DNA of 64,000 nucleotides from Pseudomonas pharyngis (lineage in GTDB: Bacteria > Pseudomonadota > Gammaproteobacteria > Pseudomonadales > Pseudomonadaceae): positions 62,001 through 126,000 of the forward strand of contig NZ_BQID01000006.1 of NCBI RefSeq assembly GCF_021602345.1. The letters run 5' to 3'. The notes under the pieces were generated by a model. The model was not told where the DNA came from. It saw nothing but the letters and a program-made list of their open reading frames with translations, and did not search any database. The translations under genes and the position numbers were made by a program. Positions 17,728 to 26,074 of the stretch are shown here, in pieces (positions within the stretch are counted from its first letter, which is position 1; the number at the start of each line of letters is the position of its first letter).

Positions 17728-18861
17728 GTGGCCATCGATATTCACTGGATTCGCGACAACGATAGCCTCGCGCAGTTTTGCGCCGAGTGGCAGCAGCTGC
17801 CGTTCGTTGCCCTCGACACCGAATTCATGCGGGTCGACACCTTCTACCCGATTGCCGGGCTGTTGCAGGTCGGCGACGGCAAACGCGCCTACCTGATCGA
17901 CCCGCTGACCATCAACGCCTGGCAACCCTTGGCCGCGTTGCTGGAAAACCCGGCGGTGCTCAAAGTCCTGCACGCCTGCAGCGAAGACCTTGAAGTCCTG
18001 CTGCGCCTGACCGGCAGCCTGCCGGCGCCGCTGTTCGACACGCAACTGGCCGCTGCCTACCTGAACATCGGGTTCTCGATGGGCTATTCGCGTCTGGTGC
18101 AGGAAGTGCTCGGCATCGAACTGCCGAAGGGTGAAACCCGTTCCGACTGGCTGCAGCGTCCGTTGTCCGACACGCAAATCAGCTATGCCGCCGAAGACGC
18201 CGTGCATCTGGCGGAGGTTTTCGTACAGCTGCGTCCGAAACTGTCCGACGACAAATACGCCTGGGTACTGGAGGATGGCGCCGAACTGGTTGCCAACCTG
18301 CGCCGCGAGACCGATCCGTACGAGGTGTATCGCGAGGCCAAACTGGCGTGGAAACTGTCCCGCGCCCAACTGGCCGTGCTGCGCGAACTGTGTGCCTGGC
18401 GTGAGCGCGAGGCCCGCGCCCGCGACCTGCCGCGCAATCGCATCGTGCGTGAACACTCGCTGTGGCCGCTGGCCCGGACCCAACCGGACAACCTCAGCGC
18501 GCTGGGCAAGATCGAAGACATGCACCCGCGTACCGTGCGTCAGGACGGCGAGTTTCTGCTTGATCTGATCAAGCGCTCTGGCAGTGTGGGGCCAGATCAA
18601 TGGCCGCCAGCCGTACCGGAGCCGTTGCCGATCGAAGCCGCCGCGCTGATCAAACAGCTGCGGGCGCTCGGTCAGGCCGAAGCCGAACGTCTGGGCATCG
18701 CGCCGGAACTGATGCTGCGCAAGAAAACCCTCGAAGCGCTGGTCAAAAGCGGCTTCCCCGAGGGCCCTTACCAATTGCCTGATTCGCTGCGTGGCTGGCG
18801 CCGCGAATTGATGGGCCAGAAGCTGCTCGACAGCCTGGCCACCGCCGGAGAACAGCCTTGA
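17728..18861 (+). CDS. rnd: Ribonuclease D
   Basis: A 377-aa 3'-5' exoribonuclease that trims tRNA and other stable RNA 3' ends. The DEDD catalytic residues are in [10 protein letters not shown] near residue 25, [10 protein letters not shown] near 82 and [12 protein letters not shown] near 152. An HRDC domain follows at about 210-285. It starts at GTG 17728 with GGGAGAG upstream. Its stop overlaps the start of ycgL, an arrangement conserved in pseudomonads. Confidence 0.96.
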   Translation: MAIDIHWIRDNDSLAQFCAEWQQLPFVALDTEFMRVDTFYPIAGLLQVGDGKRAYLIDPLTINAWQPLAALLENPAVLKVLHACSEDLEVLLRLTGSLPAPLFDTQLAAAYLNIGFSMGYSRLVQEVLGIELPKGETRSDWLQRPLSDTQISYAAEDAVHLAEVFVQLRPKLSDDKYAWVLEDGAELVANLRRETDPYEVYREAKLAWKLSRAQLAVLRELCAWREREARARDLPRNRIVREHSLWPLARTQPDNLSALGKIEDMHPRTVRQDGEFLLDLIKRSGSVGPDQWPPAVPEPLPIEAAALIKQLRALGQAEAERLGIAPELMLRKKTLEALVKSGFPEGPYQLPDSLRGWRRELMGQKLLDSLATAGEQP

Positions 18862-19151
18862 AACGTATTTGTTCCATTTATCAAAGTTCGAAGAAAAGCG
18901 GCATGTACCTTTACGTGCTCAAAAGCGATGCGCTGGAGCGCGTGCCGGAAGGCCTGATGGCGGCGTTCGGCAAGGCGAAGCATTCCTTCGATCTGGTGCT
19001 GACCCCCGAGCGCAAGCTGGCCAGCGAAGACATTGCCGTGGTCCTGGAAAACCTCGAAAAGCAGGGCTATCACCTGCAAATGCCACCGGCCGAGGAAGAG
19101 TACATCGAGCACTTGCCCGAAGAGTTGCTGCGACGCAACGACCCGGTCTGA
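18858..19151 (+). CDS. ycgL: YcgL domain protein
   Basis: A 97-aa protein of the YcgL family, recognised from [19 protein letters not shown] and the central [18 protein letters not shown]. The fold is a known alpha/beta structure without an assigned activity. The start is a TTG overlapping the rnd stop, with GGAG at 18847-18850; no better start exists, and rnd coupling explains use of the rare codon. An imperfect GC-rich stem-loop (GAGGCCC/GGGCCTC) lies just after the stop at 19157-19176. Confidence 0.93.
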   Translation: MKRICSIYQSSKKSGMYLYVLKSDALERVPEGLMAAFGKAKHSFDLVLTPERKLASEDIAVVLENLEKQGYHLQMPPAEEEYIEHLPEELLRRNDPV

Positions 19152-19257
19152 TCCGCGAGGCCCTGTCCTGGGCCTCTGGTAACCCCTGGAACGGTTTTTA
19201 CGGCGACGGCTGCCACGAAGTGGACGGCCGCCTGCACGGTTTGCGAAAGGTTTGAAG

Positions 19258-20190
19258 ATGCGCGTTCTGATTGCTGAACACGACCACGCGATATACGCCC
19301 GACTGCTGCGTCAGGCGGCCCCCGAGCTTGAAGTGCTGACCAGTGGCGACTCCGCCGAACTGGCCCGCCAGGCTGCCGATTGCCCGGTGTGGCTGGGCCA
19401 GCCGGATCTGTTGGCGACCCTGTTGCGTCAGGGCCACGAGCCACAATGGCTGCAATCGACCTGGGCGGGCATCACGCCGCTGCTGGCCGACGGCCTGCGC
19501 CGGGATTACCGCCTGACCCGGGCGGTCGGCATTTTCGGTCAGGTGATGGCCGAGTACGTGCTGACCTACATGCTCGGCCACGAGCGCGAAGTGCTGGCGC
19601 GGCTGGTCAGCCAGGTCGAGCGCAAGTGGGACAACCGCACCGGCCAGAGTCTGGTCGGGCGCAAGGTGCTGATCGTCGGCACCGGTGACATCGGCCAGAG
19701 CGTGGCGCAGTTCCTGCTGCCGTTCGGCGTCGAGTTGTATGGCATCGCCAGCAGCGCCCGCGAACAGGCGCCGTTTGTCGAAGTCGGTTCGATGGCGGAC
19801 TTGCCGCGTCTGGTCGGTGAAGTGGATTACGTGGTCAATCTGCTGCCCAACACCGAGCACACCCACGATATCTACGACGCGGCGCTGTTCAAGCAATTCA
19901 AGCCGACCGGTTTGTTCATCAACGCCGGACGCGGTGTGGCGGTGGTCGATGCAGATCTGGTCGAAGCATTGAAGGAAGGCCATCTGGCCGGCGCGGTGAT
20001 CGACGTCTGCCGTCAGGAGCCGCTGCCGCAACGGCACCCATTCTGGACCGCGTGGGGCTTGCTGCTGACCGGGCACAGCTCGGCGCCGACCTCGCCGCCG
20101 ATGATGGTGCAGTTGTTTCTGGACAACTTGCGGGCGTATCAGGCGGGAGAGGCGTTGCGCGGGGAAGTGGATTTCGCACGCGGTTACTGA
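19258..20190 (+). CDS. D-2-hydroxyacid dehydrogenase
   Basis: A 310-aa NAD(P)-dependent oxidoreductase of the D-isomer 2-hydroxyacid dehydrogenase family (GhrA-like). The dinucleotide-binding loop is VGTGDIGQS near residue 140; catalytic positions follow as INAGRGVAVVD (Arg), DVCRQEPLP (Glu) and LTGHSSAP (His). The start is ATG 19258 with GAAAGG just upstream. The substrate is probably glyoxylate, hydroxypyruvate or a similar 2-oxoacid; sequence alone does not decide. It ends at a repeat element. Confidence 0.9.
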   Translation: MRVLIAEHDHAIYARLLRQAAPELEVLTSGDSAELARQAADCPVWLGQPDLLATLLRQGHEPQWLQSTWAGITPLLADGLRRDYRLTRAVGIFGQVMAEYVLTYMLGHEREVLARLVSQVERKWDNRTGQSLVGRKVLIVGTGDIGQSVAQFLLPFGVELYGIASSAREQAPFVEVGSMADLPRLVGEVDYVVNLLPNTEHTHDIYDAALFKQFKPTGLFINAGRGVAVVDADLVEALKEGHLAGAVIDVCRQEPLPQRHPFWTAWGLLLTGHSSAPTSPPMMVQLFLDNLRAYQAGEALRGEVDFARGY

Positions 20191-20197
20191 CTACAGA

Positions 20198-20299
20198 GAT
20201 CGTTCCCACGCTCCGCGTGGGAATGCAGCCCGTGACGCTCCGCGTCACTGGAGGCGGAGCGTCCCTTGAGGCATTCCCACGCAGAGCGTGGGAACGATC
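20198..20299. repeat. Inverted pair of short palindromic repeats
   Basis: A 102-bp element that begins GATCGTTCCCACGCTCCGCG and ends in the inverse complement with a few changes (GCGTGGGAACGATC). The outer arms are near-perfect inverted repeats of about 28 bp. Its centre has further GC-rich palindromes (TGACGCTCCGCGTCA). Extragenic elements like this are frequent in P. fluorescens genomes. It lies between converging genes, where it may also work as a terminator. Confidence 0.85.
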
Positions 20300-20310
20300 T
20301 GCAGTGTGGC

Positions 20311-20904
20311 TTAGAGGGTGAAATCGCCTTCAGCCGCCAGTTCGCTCAGCGGACGACGCGGGCTCGGCGTTTCCCGTGCTTGCAGGTATTCGGCCAGGGT
20401 TGCCTTGTCACCCAGCTTGCCCACCGCCACGGCGGCATGCAGCGCGTAACCTTGCGGAATGTTCAGCTCCTTGCGGGTCAGCTCCTGATCGAAGCCGGCC
20501 ATGCCGTGGGTGTGCCAGCCGCTCAGGCTCGCTTGCAGCGCCAGATGGCCCCACGCCGAACCGGTGTCGAAGGTGTGCCACAGCGCTGGCGTTTCTTCGG
20601 TGGCGCCCGGTGCAGTGAAGGTGGTTTTCGAAATCACGATCACCAGCGCCGAAGCGTGCTGTGCCCAGCTGCGGTTGAATTCATTGAGCAGGCCCAGGTA
20701 ACGCTCCCAGTTGGGCGTGTCGCGACGGGCGTAGAGAAAACGCCACGGCTGCGAGTTGTACGCCGATGGCGCCCAGCGTGCAGCTTCGAAGAAGCTCAGC
20801 AGGGTTTCTTCCGGGATCGCTTCGCCGGTGAAGGCGCGGGGCGACCAGCGATCGGTGAACTGCGGGTGAATGGCGTATTCGGCAACGCGAGGGTTGGCAC
20901 TCAT
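20311..20904 (-). CDS. Nitroreductase family protein
   Basis: A 197-aa FMN-dependent nitroreductase-fold oxidoreductase. Typical segments are RWSPRAFTGEAIPEETL near residue 16, FEAARWAPSAYNSQPW near 35 (flavin contact) and a C-terminal AVAVGKLGDKA. The start ATG 20904 has AAGGAA upstream; a longer in-frame start at 21003 is not family-like. The physiological substrate is not known. It converges on the hydroxyacid dehydrogenase with a repeat between them. Confidence 0.9.
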   Translation of the reverse strand: MSANPRVAEYAIHPQFTDRWSPRAFTGEAIPEETLLSFFEAARWAPSAYNSQPWRFLYARRDTPNWERYLGLLNEFNRSWAQHASALVIVISKTTFTAPGATEETPALWHTFDTGSAWGHLALQASLSGWHTHGMAGFDQELTRKELNIPQGYALHAAVAVGKLGDKATLAEYLQARETPSPRRPLSELAAEGDFTL

Positions 20905-21183
20905 CGAAAGATTCCTTGCTACGTTTGAGGACAGGTTGGAAGCGAAACCCGGCGGGATCAGTTGGGCTGAACGATGGGGTTGTGGCGCAAGCCTGCAGTT
21001 CACCGGATGCGACGCGGTCGAGCGTTAATGGTATCCGGCAAAGGCCTGGTGTGACCGGCAAAGCTACTTGGCCGTGCAAAAACTGACAAGCCCCGCACAA
21101 CCGGCAGTCGCCAGCGCTTGGCCCACGGGGCCTTGGGCACTAGACTGGCGGCCTTTTCACCACCTGATGTTGATGCTTGAGCC

Positions 21184-21633
21184 ATGGCCGCCAAAGTCGA
21201 ACCGTTCTGGATACGCAAAACCCTCGATCAACTCGATCACGAGGAATGGGAATCGCTGTGCGACGGTTGCGGCCTGTGCTGCCTGCAAAAGCTCGAGGAT
21301 GAAGAAGACAACAGCGTCTATTACACGCGCATCGCCTGCAAACTGCTGGACCTGAAAACCTGCCAGTGCAGCGATTACCCGAACCGCATGCAGTTTGTCC
21401 CGGACTGCATTCAGCTCACTCCGGGCCAGGCCGAAGAGTTCAAATGGCTGCCGCCGACCTGCGGTTATCGGCTGGTCAGCGAAGGCAAGGACCTGCCGCT
21501 TTGGCATCACCTGGTCTGCGGTGATCGCGACGCGGTACACCACGAACGGATTTCCCAGTCCGGGCGCATGCTCGCCGAAGGCAGCGTGCCGGAAGACGAC
21601 TGGGAAGATCACCTGATTTTTCGCGCAGGCTGA
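21184..21633 (+). CDS. ycgN: YcgN family cysteine-cluster protein
   Basis: A 149-aa UPF0260/YcgN protein. The N-terminal [21 protein letters not shown] pattern (given in part) and the cluster [12 protein letters not shown], then [17 protein letters not shown], place eight or so cysteines in a CxxCxxC arrangement thought to bind a metal or Fe-S centre. The function is unknown. Upstream 280 bases to the nitroreductase gene contain the two promoters and nothing else I can name. The next gene starts 20 bases downstream. Confidence 0.9.
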   Translation: MAAKVEPFWIRKTLDQLDHEEWESLCDGCGLCCLQKLEDEEDNSVYYTRIACKLLDLKTCQCSDYPNRMQFVPDCIQLTPGQAEEFKWLPPTCGYRLVSEGKDLPLWHHLVCGDRDAVHHERISQSGRMLAEGSVPEDDWEDHLIFRAG

Positions 21634-21653
21634 CGATTGAGCAAGGAGCAGGT

Positions 21654-22883
21654 ATGGCGACGGGATTGCGCCGGGCGCTGATCGTCACGCTGCTGGCGCT
21701 GAGTGCGCCGGTGTGGGCGGCGAAGAAAGTCGATCTGGATTATCAGGTACGCCTGCTGCCGCAGAGCGATCAGGCCGAGGTACGACTGACCCTCGCCAAA
21801 GGCGAAGTGGTGCGCAGCCTGGATTTCGACCTCGGCGACGGCAGTCACTACAGCGACTTCAAGGCCGACGGTCAGTGGCAACTGACACCGGGCAAACCGG
21901 CGCGCGGGGTCTGGCGCCCGACGGCGGACAAGGCCAGCCTGACCTATCGCGTACGCATCAGCCACGGCCGCAAGAACGGCAGCTTCGACACGCGCATGAC
22001 CCCGACCTGGGCGCTGATGCGTGGCGATGAACTGGTGCCGCCAGCCAGGCTCGATCAGCAGGACGGCATCGAGCTGGTCGCACGCCTGCACTTCGAATTG
22101 CCCGACGGCTGGAAAAGCGTCGAAACCGCCTGGCCGCGCATCGGCAAGAACAAATTCCGTATCGACAATCCGTCACGCCTGTTCGACCGCCCGACCGGCT
22201 GGATGCTCGCCGGCCACCTCGGCAGCCGCCGCACGCGGTTGGGCGAAACCGAAGTCACCGTGGCCTCGCCGCAAGGGCAGGGCATGCGCCGGATGGACGT
22301 GCTGACGCTGCTGACGTTTGTCTGGCCGCAGGTGCAGGCGGTGTTTCCCCGCCACCCGAGCAAACTGCTGATCGTCGGCGCCAATGACCCGATGTGGCGC
22401 GGCAGCCTAGCGGCGCGGGAGTCGATCTACCTCAACACGCGCTTGCCGCTGGTCAGCGAAAGCGGCAGCAGTGCCTTGGTGCGCGAACTGGCACAGGTGT
22501 TCGGGCGGATCAACGACGAACAGCGCAGCGACTGGATCAGCGAAGGGTTCGCCGAGTATTACGCCATTGAACTGGTGCGCCGTGCCGGCGGCATGAGTGA
22601 CGAGCGTTATCAGAGCTTGCAGGCGAAACTGGCCAAGGACAGTCAGAAAGTCACGACCCTGCGCGGCGAGCAGATCAGCCCGGCGCAGGTGGCGAAAGCG
22701 GTGTTGCTATTGCAGGAGCTGGACGGCGAGATTCGCCTGAAGACCCGCAACAAGCGCTCGCTGGATGACGTGCTGCGCGGGGCGATGCATCTGGGGACGG
22801 TGGACACAAAAGAGTTTGTGCAACTCGCCGAAAGCATTCTCGGCGAGTCGTCCAAGGTCCTTGATAGCGGGTTGCTTCGGTAG
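21654..22883 (+). CDS. Exported M61-like protein lacking the zinc motif
   Basis: A 409-aa secreted protein with a signal peptide ending near WAAKK. The N-terminal half is beta-rich (DYQVRLLPQ, ADKASLTYRVRI) like the aminopeptidase N/M61 glycyl aminopeptidase N-domain. The catalytic region is recognisable as ALVRELAQVF followed by DWISEGFAEYYAIEL. The usual HExxH is replaced by RELAQ, while the downstream WxxEGxxxYY glutamate segment is kept. It should therefore not bind zinc in the standard way and is probably a non-catalytic relative. The call to M61 rests on this pattern and is moderate. Starts 20 bases after ycgN with GGAGCAGG-like site. Confidence 0.7.
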   Translation: MATGLRRALIVTLLALSAPVWAAKKVDLDYQVRLLPQSDQAEVRLTLAKGEVVRSLDFDLGDGSHYSDFKADGQWQLTPGKPARGVWRPTADKASLTYRVRISHGRKNGSFDTRMTPTWALMRGDELVPPARLDQQDGIELVARLHFELPDGWKSVETAWPRIGKNKFRIDNPSRLFDRPTGWMLAGHLGSRRTRLGETEVTVASPQGQGMRRMDVLTLLTFVWPQVQAVFPRHPSKLLIVGANDPMWRGSLAARESIYLNTRLPLVSESGSSALVRELAQVFGRINDEQRSDWISEGFAEYYAIELVRRAGGMSDERYQSLQAKLAKDSQKVTTLRGEQISPAQVAKAVLLLQELDGEIRLKTRNKRSLDDVLRGAMHLGTVDTKEFVQLAESILGESSKVLDSGLLR

Positions 22884-22886
22884 CGG

Positions 22887-23264
22887 TCAAACCCCGGCTT
22901 TCGGCGATTTCACCGAGTCATTGCCGGTCACGGTGGCGGTGTTGGTCGCCGCCTCGGCATTGGCCTTGAGCTTGCTCAGCTCTTCACCGGCCCGCTCGAT
23001 CTTCGCCCGCACGTTGTTCATGTCCTGACGGCTTTTCTCCAGCAGGCTTTTCACCGAGCTGTGGCCGGTGATGCCGCGGGCCATGGCCACGCCGCCAATC
23101 GCCACCTGAATCAGCCCGAATACGCCGCCACGGCGCAGGCCCTTGCCGACCATGATCACGCCGCCGGCCAGCGAACCGATGCGCTCCCAGCCTTCGACGT
23201 TCTGCTCAGGACGGCTCTGAAACGGGGTGGATTCGATACGTTCGACGCGTTTGAGCTCGGTCAT
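22887..23264 (-). CDS. DUF2892 (YgaP-like) small membrane protein
   Basis: A 125-aa protein with a DUF2892/YgaP-type hydrophobic core (ERIGSLAGGVIMVGKGL, then IQVAIGGVAMARGITGH), giving one hairpin of two short membrane helices at about 30-75. A charged helical, probably coiled-coil, tail (VKSLLEKSRQDMNNVRAKIE) follows. The start ATG 23264 has GGAG ten bases upstream. Function is unknown. It converges with the M61-like gene, three bases apart. Confidence 0.75.
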   Translation of the reverse strand: MTELKRVERIESTPFQSRPEQNVEGWERIGSLAGGVIMVGKGLRRGGVFGLIQVAIGGVAMARGITGHSSVKSLLEKSRQDMNNVRAKIERAGEELSKLKANAEAATNTATVTGNDSVKSPKAGV

Positions 23265-23345
23265 GATCTTTCTCCAGGCAATGAGTAATGGATAAACAAG
23301 CTGACTGCGCAGGCGGTCAGCTCGTTCCATCGGATGTGCGGCGTT

Positions 23346-23816
23346 TCAGCGGAATTTCGGTCCGGAGCGGGTGTTCAGGCCTTTGGCCATGCGGTCGTAG
23401 AGCACGACGTTGACCGTGGCGGCGAGATTCATGCAGCCGGTGGTCGGGATGTACACGACGTCTTCGCACCAGTCGCGGATCTCCTGATCCAGCGAGCCGT
23501 CTTCGGGGCCGAAGATGTAAAGGGCGCGATCGGGGTGGGTGTATTCCGGCAGCGGGCGAGCGCCGTCGACCAGTTCCACGGCGACCGGGACGCAATTGAG
23601 CGGCAGGATCTTTTTCAGGTCGTCGATGCCGATCAGCGGGATGTCGTAGTGCACGCGCTTGGTATCGGTGACGAAATCGGCGGCGCGCTCATAGCGCTTG
23701 CCGGTGTAGAACACGGTCGACACGCCGTAGCAGCCTGCGGCGCGCATCACCGAACCGACGTTTTCCGGTGATTTGGGGTTATACAAACCAATGCAGCTGT
23801 ACCGTTTGTCTGCCAC
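23346..23816 (-). CDS. TrmH/SpoU-type RNA methyltransferase
   Basis: A 156-aa SPOUT methyltransferase acting on RNA. The three family motifs are visible: NPKSPENVGSVMRAA (motif 1), YIFGPEDGSL (motif 2) and PTTGCMNLAATVNVVLYD (motif 3, in the trefoil knot). The start is a GTG at 23816 giving VADKRYSCIGLYNP; the longer reading frame to 23930 runs into a REP element and is rejected. The target RNA and nucleotide cannot be read from the sequence. Confidence 0.87.
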   Translation of the reverse strand: MADKRYSCIGLYNPKSPENVGSVMRAAGCYGVSTVFYTGKRYERAADFVTDTKRVHYDIPLIGIDDLKKILPLNCVPVAVELVDGARPLPEYTHPDRALYIFGPEDGSLDQEIRDWCEDVVYIPTTGCMNLAATVNVVLYDRMAKGLNTRSGPKFR

Positions 23817-23907
23817 GAGCGGGGTGCCTTCGGGAAAAAGAGGGCGATTATACGGGGATTGGGGGAGGGCGGGCAGATTCAAGACTTTTAGTGCCTGTCC
23901 CGGCCCA

Positions 23908-23998
23908 TTCGCGGGCAAGCCCGCTCCCACAGGTTTCTCTGGTGTACTCAGAATTTGTGATCGGCTGAGATCACTGTGGGAGCGGGCTTGCCCGCGAA
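23908..23998. repeat. REPIN: inverted pair of REP sequences
   Basis: Two 25-bp copies of the Pseudomonas REP type (core GGGAGCGGGCTTGCCCGC) face each other with 41 bases between. The two arms are exact inverse complements, and complementarity continues outward to CCGGCC/GGCCGG. Such pairs can fold as one hairpin and are moved by RAYT transposases encoded elsewhere. It lies between the divergent ends of the RNA methyltransferase start and the yajD stop. Confidence 0.95.
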
Positions 23999-24024
23999 GA
24001 GGCCGGTGTGGCCAATGAAGATCT

Positions 24025-24396
24025 TCAGTCTTCTTTCTTCATCAACCCCGCCAGCGCCGCAAACGGATTGTGCGTAGCCTTGGCGATTTTCGGCGTGCTC
24101 AGCGAGCCTTCGCCGAAGTACTGCTGGTCGGTGTAGCGCGAGTGTTCGTTGTCGTGGCAGTACAGGCACAGCAGCTCCCAGTTGGAACCGTCCTGCGGGT
24201 TGTTGTCGTGGTTGTGGTCGCGGTGATGCACGGTCAGCTCGCTCAGGCGCTTGCCGGAAAACTCACGGGCGCAGCGGCCGCAAACGTGCGGGTACATCTT
24301 CAGGGCCTTGTCGCGGTAGCCCATTTCCTTGTCGCGCTGGTTGTCGGCGAGGATGCGATCCAGCTTCGAGGTGTTGGTCGGGGTGGACGAACTCAT
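24025..24396 (-). CDS. yajD: YajD family HNH nuclease
   Basis: A 123-aa HNH endonuclease-fold protein. The zinc and catalytic residues are in CGRCAREF, LTVHHRDHNHDNNPQDGSNW and LLCLYCHDNEHS. A C-terminal tail PFAALAGLMKK is characteristic of YajD. The start is ATG at 24396. The biological role of YajD proteins is not established. The stop lies 26 bases from the REPIN. Confidence 0.92.
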   Translation of the reverse strand: MSSSTPTNTSKLDRILADNQRDKEMGYRDKALKMYPHVCGRCAREFSGKRLSELTVHHRDHNHDNNPQDGSNWELLCLYCHDNEHSRYTDQQYFGEGSLSTPKIAKATHNPFAALAGLMKKED

Positions 24397-24445
24397 GGGT
24401 TCACCTTTGCAGAAGACTAATGACGGTTATGGGGGCAAGTTTAGC

Positions 24446-25132
24446 TCAGCCCTTGAGCTTCTCGGCAATCCAGATCGTGTGGCGCGTGCCCTTGTTGCCG
24501 TGGGCGAAGACCTGGACTTCCTCGGCCGTGAAACCGGCCTTCTTCAATTTGTCGGAAAACTGCCGGTCGGCGCTGGCCGACCACACCGCCAGCACGCCTT
24601 TGGGTCGCATCGCCTTGGCGCACGCGGCCAGGCCTGCGGCGGAATACAGCCAGCTGTTGGCCTTCTGGGTCAGGCCTTCGGGGCCGTTGTCGACGTCGAG
24701 CATGATCGCGTCGAAGCCGTTCGGCTCGCTTTGCAGCACCTTGGCCACGTCTTCCTGACGAATCACCGTGCGCGGGTCGAGTAGCGGACGCCCGGACTTT
24801 TCACCGAGCGGGCCGCGGTTCCACTCGACCACGCCGGGCACCAGCTCGGCGACCACCACTTCGGCGCTCTTGCCCAGGTGCTTGAGCGCGGAGGCAAGGG
24901 TGAAGCCCATGCCCAGACCGCCGATCAGCACCCGCGAGTTCGGCCGGCCGGCGACCTTGCGGCACGGGATCTCGGCCAGCGCGTCTTCGGAGCCGTGCAT
25001 GCGGGTGTTCATCAATTGGCCGCCGTCACCGCCCTGGATCTTGATGACGAAGTCCTCGCCATACTCGAACAGGCACAGGGCGCCGCCGTTGTCAGGGATC
25101 GGCGTGGTGTCGAGCAGAACGAAACGTTTCAT
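24446..25132 (-). CDS. Spermidine synthase-like methyltransferase-fold protein
   Basis: A 228-aa protein with a spermidine synthase-like Rossmann fold: VLIGGLGMGFTLASAL near residue 67, VVVAELVPGVVEWNRG near 95 (ribose-binding acid) and DAIMLDVDNGPEGL near 143. The N-terminal part (MKRFVLLDTTPIPDNG) lacks the tetramerisation domain of true SpeE. Family members of this size are annotated spermidine synthase or methyltransferase without proof of substrate. The ATG at 25132 was chosen; the frame continues upstream through the divergent gene, which is not credible. Confidence 0.8.
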   Translation of the reverse strand: MKRFVLLDTTPIPDNGGALCLFEYGEDFVIKIQGGDGGQLMNTRMHGSEDALAEIPCRKVAGRPNSRVLIGGLGMGFTLASALKHLGKSAEVVVAELVPGVVEWNRGPLGEKSGRPLLDPRTVIRQEDVAKVLQSEPNGFDAIMLDVDNGPEGLTQKANSWLYSAAGLAACAKAMRPKGVLAVWSASADRQFSDKLKKAGFTAEEVQVFAHGNKGTRHTIWIAEKLKG

Positions 25133-25211
25133 GGAAATCTCTACAGGGGGGAAGGCAAGCCGGCGCGTTGGGAGTAGCCTGAAGGCAGACTTCAGGCCAA
25201 CGGAGCCCTTG

Positions 25212-25496
25212 ATGAAGCGCACCATTCTAACGGTCATTACCCTGGCCGCGCTCTCGATAACTGCCGGACAGGCGCAACAGACGATTCCCGTCAGCCCCAC
25301 ACCGCAACCGGGCTCGCCCGGCACCGCGACGCCAACCCCGTATCCGCAGATCAGCCCGGTGCCGATTCCCAAGGCCGGCCCCGGCAGTGGCGGCCCGCCG
25401 CTGGTGCCGATCGAAATGCCCAGCCCGCCGACCAAGGATCAGCCATTGCCGGGCCTGGAACAGAACGACAGTAAACCCAAATCCCCGGGGGGCTAG
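25212..25496 (+). CDS. Short exported proline-rich protein
   Basis: A 94-aa protein: signal peptide MKRTILTVITLAALSITAG-type with cleavage after GQA, then about 70 residues rich in Pro, Gly, Ser and Thr (SPTPQPGSPGT, PGSGGPPLVPIEM). No domain recognised. A CGGAG site lies seven bases before ATG 25212, supporting expression. Probably periplasmic or wall-spanning and unfolded. Its TAG stop shares a CTAG palindrome with the stop of the converging gene. Confidence 0.65.
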   Translation: MKRTILTVITLAALSITAGQAQQTIPVSPTPQPGSPGTATPTPYPQISPVPIPKAGPGSGGPPLVPIEMPSPPTKDQPLPGLEQNDSKPKSPGG

Positions 25497-25966
25497 ATCT
25501 GCTGGGCGGCGAGCTGGCCGTCGGCCATGCGCAGGCGTTTGGAGAGGGAGACGGCGAGGGCGCGGATGATCTTGGCGGCGATCTTCGGTGCGTCGTTGAG
25601 CATTTTTTCCAGCGAATCCTTGCCGAGGTTGAGCAACTGACAGTTGCTCGCCGCCACGCAAGTCGCTGAACGGCGTTCGCCGTCGAGCACGGCCATCTCA
25701 CCGAACGCCCGACCGCTGCGCAGGGTGGCCATGGTCACGACCTGGCCGTCGCCACCGGTTTTCTGCACGGCCACTTGGCCGGTGTGGATGATGCACATGA
25801 AACTGCCGGCATCGCCTTCGCGAAAGATCGCTTCGCCTTCAGCCACGGTGCTGATGCTGAAGTAACCCGAAGCGGCGGCAAAATCCGCCAGCTGCAATTG
25901 ATCGAACAGGCCGCAGTCCATCAGCCAGTCGCGGATTTCGTTGTTCAGTAGGGTGGGTTCTGACAT
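25493..25966 (-). CDS. Cyclic nucleotide-binding domain protein
   Basis: A 157-aa protein made almost only of one CAP-type nucleotide-binding domain: EGEAIFREGDAGSFMCIIHTG near residue 40 (given in part) and the phosphate-binding cassette GRAFGEMAVLDGERRSAT near 84. No helix-turn-helix follows, only a C-terminal helix pair, so it is not a transcription factor of the Crp type but a stand-alone sensor or regulatory subunit. The Arg of the cassette (RRSAT) is kept, so cAMP or cGMP binding is plausible. Start ATG 25966; overlap of four bases with the converging gene end. Confidence 0.85.
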   Translation of the reverse strand: MSEPTLLNNEIRDWLMDCGLFDQLQLADFAAASGYFSISTVAEGEAIFREGDAGSFMCIIHTGQVAVQKTGGDGQVVTMATLRSGRAFGEMAVLDGERRSATCVAASNCQLLNLGKDSLEKMLNDAPKIAAKIIRALAVSLSKRLRMADGQLAAQQI

Positions 25967-26074
25967 GTCGTGCGGTCTTTTTTTTGTGTCGGGTGGCAGG
26001 CTCGCCACCGGGGGCCGATCTGCTTATCGGCTCCCGGTGCCCGGAATTAAGACCTGTCTGACCGGCGGAGTTCC

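Noticed and set aside
23817-23930. Upstream extension of the TrmH-like methyltransferase
   Set aside because: The added residues are translated from the edge of a REP element; a GTG start at 23816 gives the normal family beginning.
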